This document shows, one piece after another, positions 42,001-52,432 of a stretch of DNA of 64,000 nt (its first letter is position 1; each line of letters starts with the position of its first letter). The stretch is from Deinococcus radiotolerans (GTDB lineage: Bacteria; Deinococcota; Deinococci; Deinococcales; Deinococcaceae). The stretch is from assembly GCF_014647435.1 (NCBI RefSeq), contig NZ_BMPE01000003.1, positions 303,407 to 367,406 on the forward strand, read 5' to 3'. A program made the translations under genes and the position numbers. Under the pieces are notes generated by a model. That model saw only the letters and a list, made by a program, of their open reading frames with translations. It did no database searches and was not told where the DNA came from.

Positions 42001-42042
42001 GACGTGGCCGGATCTGGCGCAGGCCAGCGCTCCGGCCGCGTC
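42001..42042 (+). terminator. Hairpin between glpK and glpD
   Basis: GACGTGGCCGGA pairs with TCCGGCCGCGTC (one G-T pair), and an inner stem CTGGC/GCCAG extends it. It begins 22 bases after the glpK stop, so glpD is expected to have its own promoter. Confidence 0.65.
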
Positions 42043-42078
42043 GTTCCGGTCCTCAAGGGACGGTGTAGCCCAATCTAC

Positions 42079-42113
42079 TGAACAAACGTTCATCTTATGC
42101 GAACATATGTTCA
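42079..42113 (+). promoter_or_regulatory. glpD operators, 21 bases apart
   Basis: TGAACAAACGTTCA (42079-42092) and CGAACATATGTTCA (42100-42113) share the consensus and the exact 21-base spacing of the glpF pair. They lie 40-74 bases before the glpD start. The core promoter hexamers are not clear. Confidence 0.7.
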
Positions 42114-42152
42114 AACGGTTGATTCTCTCCCACCGGAAGGAAGGATGACTTC

Positions 42153-43706
<1,554 letters not shown>

Positions 43707-43722
43707 CCGCAGAGGACCGGAA

Positions 43723-43769
43723 CCGGGAGGTCCAGGAGGCGTGATGAACGCCCACCCTGGACCTCCCGG
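43723..43769. terminator. Terminator after glpD
   Basis: CCGGGAGGTCCAGG (43723-43736) and CCTGGACCTCCCGG (43756-43769) form a perfect 14-base stem. The loop contains a second short stem GGCG/CGCC. It can serve both convergent genes. Confidence 0.7.
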
Positions 43770-43861
43770 CGTCCCTGTCGGTGGCCGGGCAGACCACAGG
43801 TGCGCCGGAAGGTGCAACCGGCCGTCGCCGATCACCTCCCGGACCTTGTCATCTGGCGCCC

Positions 43862-46315
43862 TCAGGGCGTCGGGCGCGAACTGGCGGTGAAATTCAGGGG
43901 TTTCCAGTCCCGGGTGGGCCGCGCGAAGTAGTAGCCCTGCATGACCTGAATGCCTTCGCCGCTCAGGGTCTCGACGTCATTCAGGGTTTCCACGCCCTCC
44001 GCCACGAGTTCCAGGCCCAGGTCCCGGCTGAGGCTGACCATCGCCCGGACGATCGCGGCGCTCGGGCCGCGCGGCTCCCGCATCATCTGCTGCACGAAGG
44101 TGCGGTCCACCTTCAGGCCGCTGAGCGGGAACTGCGACAGGTACGCCAGGCTGCTGTACCCCGTCCCGAAGTCGTCCAGCATGACGTGAATACCGTCGTC
44201 CCGCAGGGCAGACAGGATTCTGGCGGTCCGCTCGGGGTTGAGCATCATCAGGCTCTCCGTGACCTCCAGTTCAAGCAGTTGCGGCGCCAGTCCGGACTCC
44301 CGCAGGGCCGAGCGGACGGTGTCCAGCAGGTCCGGGCTTGCAAACTGCCGCGCGGAGAGGTTCACCGCGACCCGCACGCCCCCCCATCCCTGGGCGGCGC
44401 GGCACGCTTCGCGCAGCACCCAGGCGCCCACCTCCACGATGTGATCCCCGCGTTCCAGGATTGGCATGAACGTCCCGGGAAACTGCAGGCCGTGTTCAGA
44501 GCTGTTCCAGCGCAGCAGCGCCTCGGCACTCACGACGCGCTGCGCCTGCGTGTTCACCAGCGGCTGGAAGTGCAGTTCGTACTCGCCGCGGTCCAGGGCG
44601 CGCGCCAGGTCTCCTTCCAGGCCCGCGTGGGCGTGCGCTTTGGCGTCAAAGAACGTCATGACCTCACCGTGGGTCTTGGCGTCCAGCAGGGCCAGTTCGG
44701 AGGCGCGGCGGAGCGCTTCGCCGTCACTGGCATCCTGAGGCCAGCACGCGGCGCCGGCCGAGCCGGAGATCCTCACGACCTGATCGGCGTACTTGATCGG
44801 GCGGGCTACCGCGCGGACCACCTCGTCCGCCCGGACGCGCAGGTCCTCCCGCACGGTCAGCAGCAGGGCAAACTCGTCACCGCCCACCCGGGCGACCAGT
44901 TCACCTGGCAGCAGCAGGTGCTGCAGGCGCTGCGCCACGATCCGCAGCACCTCATCGGCAAAGTCATGACCGTACGTGTCGTTGATCAGCTGAAAGCGGT
45001 TGAGGTCCAGGGTCAGCAGCGCGAACGGCTCGGCCGGCGCCCGCACCTGCTGCGCCACCTGCGCGAGCAGCATCACGCGGTTGGGCAGGCCCGTCAGCGC
45101 GTCGAACAGCCGCCCGCGCTCCAGTTCCTCAATCTGCCGCTGAATGGTCTTCTCCGCCTGGAACCTCAGTTCCTGCTCGTACTGGGCGATCCGGCGGGCG
45201 TTCTCAATTCCGGCCTGACGGGTCAGGTTCTGCACGGCCTGGTCCCGGACGGCGTCGAAGATCGTCTGCTGCACCTCGACCAGTTCCGGGTAGTAGACGT
45301 TGAGCCGCTCCTCTTCCGTGAAGCGCGGGTCATTCACGATGAATTTCAGGATGGTCAGCGCTTCCGGCAGCCGCTGGCTCTTCTTGGCCATGGCCAGCAC
45401 GTTGATAACCTCGGGCTTCTCGATCAGCTGACTGGACGTCGCGGCACGGGCGACCTCCACGGTCGCCTCCAGCTCCAGGGACGCGTTGCCCTGCACGCGC
45501 GCGCCCTGCACCATCGCCAGCGCGTACTGCAGCGCCGCGTCCGAGTTGCCCATGGCCCGGTAGATGCGGGCTGGGGCAAGCGACTGCTGCACCGACTCCC
45601 GCACGTGCCGGCGACCCAGGAACTCCTCAAACCGCTGAAACAACTCCGGGTCAGCGGCGTGCTCGGGCAGGCTCGCCAGGGCCTCGTAGTAGTTCAGGCC
45701 GAAACTGACCTCCAGTTTGTCCAGGCCAGCCTCGGTGGATTTGATCAGGCCGAACCGGTAGGACTGCGCGGCCGCCTGGTAATCCCCGAGCTGCTCAAGG
45801 ATGAGCCCGTCAATGTTCAGCAGGTACAGCTCCAGCAGCGCGTCCTGCTCTGTGACGGGCAGGCTGTGATAGAGCGCGCTGGCCTGCTGGTGCGCTTCCC
45901 GGGCCTCGCTCAGCTTCTGCTGACTGATGGCCAGGTTGGCCAGGTTGCACAGGATCTTGATCTGCCCGGTCACGTCACCGATCTCACTCTTGATCTGCTG
46001 GGCCCGGCGCAGCGCCTCGAAGGCCGCGGCGCTGTCAAACCGGGAGTAACTGACGAACGACTGAAGCAGCAGGCTGTCTGAATAGATGGCGGTGTTGCCC
46101 CGGATGGCTGAGGCTTCCAGCGCGCGCGCGATGGCCTGTTCCGCCTGACCCAGGTCACTGTGAATCCGGTGGTACAGGGCCTGCGCGAAGTAGAAGCACT
46201 CGTCGGGCAAGGCGTCGAAGGCGAAGCTGTTCAGGGCGGTCAGGGCCGCGTCCCCAGGCTGAGAGCGGATGTGGTCGAGCAGTTCATGCCATGAGGGCGG
46301 GAGCACCACAGGCAC
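43862..46315 (-). CDS. TPR-GGDEF-EAL cyclic-di-GMP signalling protein
   Basis: An 817-residue cytoplasmic protein. Residues about 1-360 are helical and resemble tetratricopeptide repeats (FYFAQALYHRIHSDLGQAEQAIARALEASAI; LLQSFVSYSRFDSAAAFEALRRAQQI). A coiled linker follows, then a cyclase domain with intact G478-GDEF and an EAL domain with E598-A-L and DDFGTGYSSLAYL. TPR repeats suggest control by a bound protein rather than a small ligand. It starts 2 bases after the stop of the upstream subtilase gene, so the two are almost certainly co-transcribed. Net activity is undecided. Confidence 0.9.
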   Translation of the reverse strand: MPVVLPPSWHELLDHIRSQPGDAALTALNSFAFDALPDECFYFAQALYHRIHSDLGQAEQAIARALEASAIRGNTAIYSDSLLLQSFVSYSRFDSAAAFEALRRAQQIKSEIGDVTGQIKILCNLANLAISQQKLSEAREAHQQASALYHSLPVTEQDALLELYLLNIDGLILEQLGDYQAAAQSYRFGLIKSTEAGLDKLEVSFGLNYYEALASLPEHAADPELFQRFEEFLGRRHVRESVQQSLAPARIYRAMGNSDAALQYALAMVQGARVQGNASLELEATVEVARAATSSQLIEKPEVINVLAMAKKSQRLPEALTILKFIVNDPRFTEEERLNVYYPELVEVQQTIFDAVRDQAVQNLTRQAGIENARRIAQYEQELRFQAEKTIQRQIEELERGRLFDALTGLPNRVMLLAQVAQQVRAPAEPFALLTLDLNRFQLINDTYGHDFADEVLRIVAQRLQHLLLPGELVARVGGDEFALLLTVREDLRVRADEVVRAVARPIKYADQVVRISGSAGAACWPQDASDGEALRRASELALLDAKTHGEVMTFFDAKAHAHAGLEGDLARALDRGEYELHFQPLVNTQAQRVVSAEALLRWNSSEHGLQFPGTFMPILERGDHIVEVGAWVLREACRAAQGWGGVRVAVNLSARQFASPDLLDTVRSALRESGLAPQLLELEVTESLMMLNPERTARILSALRDDGIHVMLDDFGTGYSSLAYLSQFPLSGLKVDRTFVQQMMREPRGPSAAIVRAMVSLSRDLGLELVAEGVETLNDVETLSGEGIQVMQGYYFARPTRDWKPLNFTASSRPTP

Positions 46316-46317
46316 GG

Positions 46318-47562
46318 TCAGTCCAGCAGATGGAACAAGTTCAGCTTCTTCCAGGTGGGGTGCGCCGAATCCAGAGTCTGGCCCAGGGTGAACAGGTCGT
46401 TCACGCGCGCCGCCTGCGTGCCGGGCTGGCCGCGCAGCATGGCGAGCGCGGCGGCTGCCATGGGCGTGCTGAAGGACGTGCCGGTCCAGCTGGCTTCCCG
46501 TCCGTCCGGGTACAGAGACCGGATGGACTCCCCGGGCGCGAACAGCAGGTCAGTGTCAGAAGTGGACGTGAACGCACTGGGCTGGGACTGCGCGTTCACA
46601 CTGGCCACCGCGACGCCCGCACCCGTCGTGGACAGGTACGCGGCCGGGTAATCCAGGTCCTCACTGCCGGAGTTCCCGGCGGCGGCGGCCACGTCGACAC
46701 CCTTGCGCTGCGCGTATTCCAGAGCGGCCCGCAGGGATGGGGAATCCAGGTCCGTGCCGACGCTGAGGTTGATGACGTCAGCGCCGTGATCCACGGCCCA
46801 CAGGATGCCCTTGACGAGGTCGAGCAGATACCCGGTGCCGTCCGGCGCGAGCACCTGAACGGGCATGATCCGGCTTTTCGGAGCGATCTGCAGCGCGACG
46901 CCTGCGACGCCCGTCGCGTGTCCGTACGCGCCGCTGCTCTCGGTAACCGGTTCCGTGGTGGGCTGAGCGTCATTCGAGGCGAAGTCGAACCAATCAGCGG
47001 GGTTCACCATGGAGTCCGCCAGGGCCGGGTGAGCGGTGTCCATGGGTCCGTCAATGACGGCAATCACGGGGCTGCCCTGGTAGTTCGGGCTCAGCTGCGC
47101 CTGGGGCACTCCCAGGTTCACGAACTCCTGCGAGTTCTGCGGGAACAGCGTGAAGAGGGGGCCGTTCCAGCCGTTCCCGGTCTGCTGGCCGAAGTTGTAC
47201 AGAGACGTGGCCCAGATCTTGTCGCCGCTGGCCCAGGTGGTGATACCCGTCGCCCAGATCTTGTCGCCGCTGCTGTGCGTGGCGCCCTGCGGGATGGCCA
47301 CGCTCTGCTCGTTTTTCTCCACGCGGCGGCTGGCTGCGGCGAGCGGAGTCGCGTGCGCGCCGCTCAGCACGGCGAAGGTAGCCGTGCGGTACTCGACGGT
47401 CCCGCCGTACTGCTGCGCGAGCGTCGCGTCAGAGGTGCCGGCCGTCACCGGAACCGTGAGTAGGGTGTCAGGGTGAGCGACCGTCGCGGTAGGGGTCACG
47501 GTCATGGAGCAGGCACTGAGGAGGCTGATGGTGAGGGTGGCGCAGGTGAGGGATCTCCGCAT
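46318..47562 (-). CDS. Subtilisin-like serine protease, lipoprotein (S8)
   Basis: A 414-residue exported protease. The signal MRRSLTCATLTISLLSAC ends in a lipobox. The catalytic triad is D171 (VIAVIDGPMD), H215 (YGHATGVAG) and S363 (GTSFSTPMAAAAL), with the oxyanion motif AAAAGNSGSED. A propeptide-like region precedes the domain and contains an odd duplication, SGDKIWAT twice, 14 residues apart. AAGGAG precedes the ATG. The c-di-GMP gene follows after 2 bases, which may link secretion to signalling. The protease may act on the cell surface. Confidence 0.92.
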   Translation of the reverse strand: MRRSLTCATLTISLLSACSMTVTPTATVAHPDTLLTVPVTAGTSDATLAQQYGGTVEYRTATFAVLSGAHATPLAAASRRVEKNEQSVAIPQGATHSSGDKIWATGITTWASGDKIWATSLYNFGQQTGNGWNGPLFTLFPQNSQEFVNLGVPQAQLSPNYQGSPVIAVIDGPMDTAHPALADSMVNPADWFDFASNDAQPTTEPVTESSGAYGHATGVAGVALQIAPKSRIMPVQVLAPDGTGYLLDLVKGILWAVDHGADVINLSVGTDLDSPSLRAALEYAQRKGVDVAAAAGNSGSEDLDYPAAYLSTTGAGVAVASVNAQSQPSAFTSTSDTDLLFAPGESIRSLYPDGREASWTGTSFSTPMAAAALAMLRGQPGTQAARVNDLFTLGQTLDSAHPTWKKLNLFHLLD

Positions 47563-47961
47563 AGGTTTCGGCTCCTTAGATTTATCGCGCCTGAGTGTAC
47601 ACCGTTAAGCTGCTGTTCATAAACGCGCCCAGAAAGGTGTGAACCACCGCAGGAACGGACTTTCTCCCCTCACGGTAGACCAGACTCCCATGCACGGCTA
47701 TCACATAGCTGCAGTGTGAAGACCGCCGGCTAAATCTTGTGGCAGAGCTGTAGTCCACGTCTCTGCGGGCCACCGCGCCGCTACCCCAGCTCAACCTCAC
47801 ATCTGGGGTCCATTCGGAGCCATTTCAAGGCACTTGAACAGGTTTAGGACTTTCTCAATCCTTACAACGCCCGGTTCAGTGATCTATACAACCGAACGTC
47901 GGGCGTCACGCCCCGGCCCCTCACACGTACGGCAAGTGGCCTCCGCCCCAATCAACGTCGG
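47563..47961. other. Intergenic region upstream of the subtilase gene
   Basis: This 399-base gap must hold the subtilase promoter and the end of the kinase transcript. It is lower in GC than its neighbours. A 72-codon frame at 47582-47800 has no domain or ribosome site and is not called. I see no RNA, repeat or clear promoter. Confidence 0.35.
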
Positions 47962-48849
47962 TCAGGAGTGAGCAGGGATCAGGCGTTCAGCCAGTTGAGC
48001 CGCCGCCCGGGCATGATCCTGAAACCGCACGGCGGCGCCCGGCACGGCCTGCTGCACAGCCTGCCCGAACAGTGGGCTCACGCGGAGGGAACCGCCAGTC
48101 ACCACAACAGGGATGGCCCGGGGAAGCTGGTGTTGCACGGTCTGCGCCAGATCTGCCAGCACCGCCGCCGCCTGAGTGAGGATGCCCAGCGCCACCGGAT
48201 CACCCTGATCAGCAGCCCGGCCCACGGCCGGGGCAAGTGAAGCGACCGCCGAGGCGCCCGGCGTGCCGTACGTGAAGTGACGCACCGTGTCCCAGTCGAG
48301 CGCGCTGGTCAGAGCGCGCATCTCGGTGGCCAGCGCGCCAGCGGGCTCCTCGTTGCGGTCGAGGTGCCGGGTCAGCCAGCGCAGCGCAGCGCGGCCCAGA
48401 GCGTAACCGGCCCCGTCATCATCAATGTGATACCCGTGCCCCCCCGCGCGGAGCAGCTGGCCATCCGGGGTCAGGTGACAGGCCACGCTGCCCGTGCCGG
48501 CGTACACTAAGACGCCCTCGCCCGGCTGGAAGTGCGCGCGGTACGCCAGTTCGATGTCGCTCTCCACAACGAGTTGGGTGGCAGGCACCCCGAAGGCATC
48601 AGCCAGCAGGGCCTGAATGGCCGCGGCGTCCGGACGGCCTGCTCCGTAACCGGGCAGGCCAGCGTGAACGGCCCGCGGCCGACCCGGCAGGTCAGCCACG
48701 AGCGCGCGGAGGTTCTCGCGGCCCTGCGCGGTGCCCAGCAGCGCGGCGGTGAGGGGCGGGGCGCTGCCGCTGGTCTGCGTCGCGTCGTCATGCGTGGCGT
48801 GCCACTTGCTGCGGCTGCCGCCCAGATCAAGGCCCAGGGTGATCGTCAC
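47962..48849 (-). CDS. BadF/BadG-type ATPase, probable N-acetylglucosamine kinase
   Basis: A 295-residue sugar kinase of the ASKHA fold. GLDLGGSRSKWHATH is the N-terminal phosphate loop, VYAGTGSVACHL the second phosphate motif and VVTGGSLRVSPLF the adenosine site. GGHGYHIDDDGAGYALGRAALRW is typical of GlcNAc kinases of the BadF family. It would supply GlcNAc-6-phosphate to NagA. It lies 41 bases downstream of pprA on the same strand, so some co-transcription is possible. The exact sugar is inferred. Confidence 0.82.
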   Translation of the reverse strand: MTITLGLDLGGSRSKWHATHDDATQTSGSAPPLTAALLGTAQGRENLRALVADLPGRPRAVHAGLPGYGAGRPDAAAIQALLADAFGVPATQLVVESDIELAYRAHFQPGEGVLVYAGTGSVACHLTPDGQLLRAGGHGYHIDDDGAGYALGRAALRWLTRHLDRNEEPAGALATEMRALTSALDWDTVRHFTYGTPGASAVASLAPAVGRAADQGDPVALGILTQAAAVLADLAQTVQHQLPRAIPVVVTGGSLRVSPLFGQAVQQAVPGAAVRFQDHARAAAQLAERLIPAHS

Positions 48850-48890
48850 CCGCGCATTCTGGCATTCCGCCCGGTGCGCGGGGCCGGATC

Positions 48891-49754
48891 TCAGCGGTTG
48901 TTCAGGCCGTGCCGGAGCACGGTGGCCAGTTGCTTGGTCATGTGCGACTGAAGTTCGTCAAGTTCTGCGCTGGCGGCCCGGAGCAGCGCGCGGTGCGTCT
49001 CGGCGTTGCGCGCGTCGGGTCCCTGCGCCGTGTGCACGGTCGCCTGCACGGTGAAGTGCGCGTCGGGCAGCAGGTTGAGGTTGCTGCGCGCGCCCGCGTG
49101 CCGCGCGCCGAGCAGGGCGCCGAGCATGCCCACCTCCTCGCTGCGGCGCATCAGTTCACGCTGGAAGACGCGGTCCCTGATGCTGGTGATGACGTCCCAC
49201 GCCGCGTCCGACAGGGCCGCCTCAGCGCTGGCGGGCCGCGCGACTTCCACGTACAGGGTGTCGCCGCTGCGCCAGGTGCGGTGGTGCGCGTCTCCCCTGG
49301 CCGGCGTCCAGAGCGTCTCGAAGTCCCGGGCGTCCTCGATCAGGACTTTCAGGCGGGCGGCGGGCGCGTCGGCAGGCACGCGGTGACCGTCGGGCAGGGC
49401 GCCCCAGAGGCTCAGGCCGGTCTCGTCAGTGGCGCGCATGGTGCTGTACGCGTCCGCCAGGGGGGCCGAGCCCTCGCTCAGTCGCGCGATGGGCCGGGCG
49501 TCCACGAGGAGCGTGATGTCCTCGCCGTCCGTCTGCGCGGCGTGGGTCAGGTGATGCAGACCCAGGCCCCAGCGGCGCTGGGCGTCCTGAAGGGCCTGCG
49601 TGAGGGCCTGATCGAGCGTGGCCCGGTCGGCGCCGCTCTCCGCGAGCGCTTCAATCTGACTGTCCACGGCGGCCGTGGCCATCAGCGCGTCGAACGTCCG
49701 GTAGGGGTTGGGGGTCGTGGGGGCTGCCTCGGTTTTTGTCTTGGTTCTCGCCAT
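48891..49754 (-). CDS. pprA: DNA repair protein PprA
   Basis: A 287-residue homologue of the Deinococcus pleiotropic DNA-repair protein (284 residues in D. radiodurans), which binds DNA ends and stimulates ligation after irradiation. From memory of that protein, long stretches agree: [57 protein letters not shown] and [14 protein letters not shown]. Start ATG 49754 (MARTKTK) fits the known N-terminus; a longer reading from 49814 would enter the promoter. No signal or membrane segment. Regulation by DdrO through an RDRM is known elsewhere, but no clear RDRM is seen here. Confidence 0.94.
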   Translation of the reverse strand: MARTKTKTEAAPTTPNPYRTFDALMATAAVDSQIEALAESGADRATLDQALTQALQDAQRRWGLGLHHLTHAAQTDGEDITLLVDARPIARLSEGSAPLADAYSTMRATDETGLSLWGALPDGHRVPADAPAARLKVLIEDARDFETLWTPARGDAHHRTWRSGDTLYVEVARPASAEAALSDAAWDVITSIRDRVFQRELMRRSEEVGMLGALLGARHAGARSNLNLLPDAHFTVQATVHTAQGPDARNAETHRALLRAASAELDELQSHMTKQLATVLRHGLNNR

Positions 49755-49787
49755 ACTCCCTCTATTCTGCCCTGAACAGAGCAGATC

Positions 49788-49808
49788 GTGTGTACTGAGC
49801 ACACCATA
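49788..49808 (-). promoter_or_regulatory. Imperfect 17-base palindrome in the pprA promoter region
   Basis: GTGTGTACTGAGCACAC (49788-49804) has 6 of 8 symmetric positions around a central base. It overlaps TATGGT (minus strand, 49803-49808), a possible -10. Its 17-base size and place match an RDRM, but the sequence does not match the TTATGTCATTGACATAA consensus. Confidence 0.3.
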
Positions 49809-49890
49809 GCGCACTTCGCCTGCCAGATCGCTATCGCCTTAAGTGTCAGAATTCGCTGTGAGCGAAGTAGCCGCTCTGATCGCAATGTGT

Positions 49891-49921
49891 TGCGGCGGAC
49901 CGAAAGAATCAGTCCGCCGCA
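49891..49921 (-). terminator. Hairpin after the minor pilin operon
   Basis: TGCGGCGGAC and GTCCGCCGCA pair perfectly around an 11-base loop, 27 bases beyond the pilin operon's last stop. No T-run follows, so termination is likely rather than sure. Confidence 0.55.
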
Positions 49922-49947
49922 GCCAGAGAAGTCCTCAGCGACTCGCG

Positions 49948-51711
49948 CTATTTGCGCTCGTAACTATAAACAGCGAACGAAGGAACGGAGGTATTTTTCA
50001 GGGCATCTACTCCTGGTGGGAGGTTGAACTCCAGGCCAGGCACCTGGAAGACCTGTGTTCTCGCGGAACCGCCGTTGGTTCCGTTGGAGAGATCGAAACC
50101 GTTCCCCATCATGGTCCCCATGACCACCGAGTCCTTGACGGCGCTGACCGTGCCCCCGGCGTAGAAGAATCCAGTCACGACCTGCGTCTTGGTGGGCGCA
50201 CCGTCGATGTTCTGGTTCGCGCCGGAGATCGTCAGATCATTCTCGGCCACGATGCCCAGCACCGACTTGTCGGGGAAGCTTTCCAGCGGCAGGACATCCC
50301 CGTCAATCCGGACGTTGCCTCCCTGGCCCGCCAGGTTCCGTTCAACCAGCATGGTGGACTTTCCTTCGTAGCGAACGATGATGTCCTTCGAGAACACAAC
50401 GTCCCAGCCCTTCATGTCAAACGTACCATTGATATCGAGAATCCAGGAGTCCTTACCCTCGACCGTATTTTTATAGTATTTAAATCCTTTGTTCGTAATC
50501 GGATCGGTGCAGTTGATTGCCTTTTCACCAAAGACGAGTTTCTTGCTGGCGTTGTTCCCATTACCGTCCGATGCCACGAGATCACCGATGTTGCAACCAG
50601 TCAGCACAGGGGCCGCAACCGCGCTATCACCCGTCCGCGTAACGGTAATGCCGTTCAGAGCCGCGTCCGTCTGCATGGCCTGGCGCCAGGTCGGGGTACT
50701 GAGTGGGAAGGCCGCCCGCACGTTCGCAGCCAGTTTGCTCTTATCAATCGTGTCTGCTGCGTCGAGTTTGGGCATCGTCGGTGGGGGATCCAGGTCAAAG
50801 GTACCAGTGGAGTCAGCATAGACCTGATTGGCACCACTGAAAATCGGTGTTGCCGTGGTACCGGCATATACCCCTTTCATGAGGCCTTTATAGCCATCTG
50901 GTGCGGTACTGTCACCGATGGTAGAGCCGCCGTCTACCTTGATGGACCCATACCGGGCACGGACGGTGGCGCACATGTCTTTCTGGTCCAGAGCCTGAAC
51001 CTTCAGGAATTTTTCCAACTGCGTCTGGGTGGCGCCAGTGACCGTCTGAAGCGTGCTGCCCTGGTAATAGTTGTGAATGCCGAAATTGCCACTTGTATCG
51101 AGCGTGATGTCCTTTCCGGGGTCACCTTCTACGTAGATTGAGCCGTAGATGTCACCGGAACCGTTGAGGAACTTTCCACTCTGACCGGCCGCGCCGGCGA
51201 AGATCGCGTTCGAGAAAGCACTGGAATTCTGTCCTGACAGGAAACCCTGGACGGTGGCCTTGGCGCCGTTCACCTGTCCGATAGACCGCAAGACGATACC
51301 GGAACCACTGACGATGTAGGTCACCGTGTAGGTGCCCTTGGCTGTGCCGACGTCTATCTGCCCGGTCCGGGACTGCCCACTCAGGAGATCATTGGCGTCA
51401 CCGTTCACGCCGATGCCGTCGCGTCCTAAATCCAGACCGATGGACAGGAGGTTGCCGCACTGGGCGGATCGGGATGCGGAAGTGGCGTAGACCTGAGCGT
51501 TCTTGACGTAGTACTGGAAGGTCTGGAAGGCAATCGTCTTGTACTGGGTGAATCCGGCCTTGGCGACTTCCTCGGCCTGGGAAGCGGAGCGGTCGTTCGC
51601 GGCGTTGGCGCGGTCGTTGATCATGCTGACGCTCGTGGACAGAATGAGCAGCATGGTGACAACCAGAATGGCGAGCGTGAGGGGCAGTGCGAAACCGTCA
51701 GTACGCCTCAT
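49948..51711 (-). CDS. PilX-like type IV pilus/secretion assembly protein
   Basis: A 587-residue protein. It begins with a short leader MRRTDG followed by FALPLTLAILVVTMLLILSTSVSMI. This is a class III-like signal in which the usual Glu5 is replaced by Leu, as in PilX/GspK proteins. The large C-terminal part is polar, rich in Gly, Thr and Asn, and probably extracellular. It is far longer than usual PilX (about 200), so it may be a tip adhesin. It is the last gene of a four-gene minor pilin operon and starts one base after the previous stop. Confidence 0.75.
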   Translation of the reverse strand: MRRTDGFALPLTLAILVVTMLLILSTSVSMINDRANAANDRSASQAEEVAKAGFTQYKTIAFQTFQYYVKNAQVYATSASRSAQCGNLLSIGLDLGRDGIGVNGDANDLLSGQSRTGQIDVGTAKGTYTVTYIVSGSGIVLRSIGQVNGAKATVQGFLSGQNSSAFSNAIFAGAAGQSGKFLNGSGDIYGSIYVEGDPGKDITLDTSGNFGIHNYYQGSTLQTVTGATQTQLEKFLKVQALDQKDMCATVRARYGSIKVDGGSTIGDSTAPDGYKGLMKGVYAGTTATPIFSGANQVYADSTGTFDLDPPPTMPKLDAADTIDKSKLAANVRAAFPLSTPTWRQAMQTDAALNGITVTRTGDSAVAAPVLTGCNIGDLVASDGNGNNASKKLVFGEKAINCTDPITNKGFKYYKNTVEGKDSWILDINGTFDMKGWDVVFSKDIIVRYEGKSTMLVERNLAGQGGNVRIDGDVLPLESFPDKSVLGIVAENDLTISGANQNIDGAPTKTQVVTGFFYAGGTVSAVKDSVVMGTMMGNGFDLSNGTNGGSARTQVFQVPGLEFNLPPGVDALKNTSVPSFAVYSYERK

Positions 51712-51712
51712 G

Positions 51713-52432
51713 TTATTTGTCCTTCATGTTAGGCATTTCGATCTCCTGTTGGATGCCGAAGCACACGCGTCGAGTTGGACAGCTAACGGTCTTGGAGGTG
51801 CTGGCATTCGCTACATCCTGTGAACTGACCGAGCTGTTCGACACAGACCGATCAGACTGCGTGTAGACCGTGATGACAGCCGATCGTGTGAATCTCGGCG
51901 CCGGTTTACTGGCGACCGGGGCTGTGCATGTTGGCGTGTCAAGTTTGTCGCCATCGCTGCACACGTACAGGATGTTCAGGGCAAGCACACCCGATGCGAA
52001 GGCCACGTAGTCGTCAGATTGACCGCAGGTCACGTCACTACGCTCCAGGGTTCCCGCAGTGACGCGCCATTTGACCTGTCGGCAAGCGACGGCAGCGTCC
52101 CGCAGACTGGTGATGTACCGCGCCGTCATGGTGTCCAGTTCATTGTTGTCCGTGCCAGTCAAGCAAGCGGTGGTGACGCAGGTACCGAATGCAGGAAGGG
52201 TGCTCACGACGTTCGCGGCCGAGACGTACCGGCTCGCGCCAGCAAGCTGGAGATCCTGTGTCAGGACGGTGGCAATGTACCTCGACTTGTCCTGAACGTT
52301 GGCCCGCGCATTGGTGAGATTGGCCAGCTGGCTCTGCGAGGTCAGGAAGGCACCCAGAACTGACACCACGACAATGAGCACGGTCATGGCCAGAAGGAGT
52401 TCTACAAGGGTGAAGCCTGGCGCCCGCTTCAC
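51713..52432 (-). CDS. PilW-like minor pilin
   Basis: A 239-residue prepilin-like protein. The leader VKRAPG is cut before FTLVELLLAMTVLIVVVSVLGAFL, with Glu5 present. I chose GTG 52432: GGAGG stands 6 bases upstream and the stop of the preceding pilin overlaps as GTGA. An upstream ATG (52471) would give an atypically long leader. The body carries several cysteines (TCVTTACL; CRQVKWR; VTCGQ), probably in disulfides. PilW proteins help start pilus assembly. Confidence 0.82.
   Translation of the reverse strand: MKRAPGFTLVELLLAMTVLIVVVSVLGAFLTSQSQLANLTNARANVQDKSRYIATVLTQDLQLAGASRYVSAANVVSTLPAFGTCVTTACLTGTDNNELDTMTARYITSLRDAAVACRQVKWRVTAGTLERSDVTCGQSDDYVAFASGVLALNILYVCSDGDKLDTPTCTAPVASKPAPRFTRSAVITVYTQSDRSVSNSSVSSQDVANASTSKTVSCPTRRVCFGIQQEIEMPNMKDK

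Noticed and set aside
47582..47800. 72-codon frame upstream of the subtilase
   Set aside because: No ribosome site or recognisable motif; the stretch is better seen as a promoter region.
49755..49947. Consensus RDRM before pprA
   Set aside because: Reading both strands, no stretch matched the 17-base consensus beyond about half its positions.
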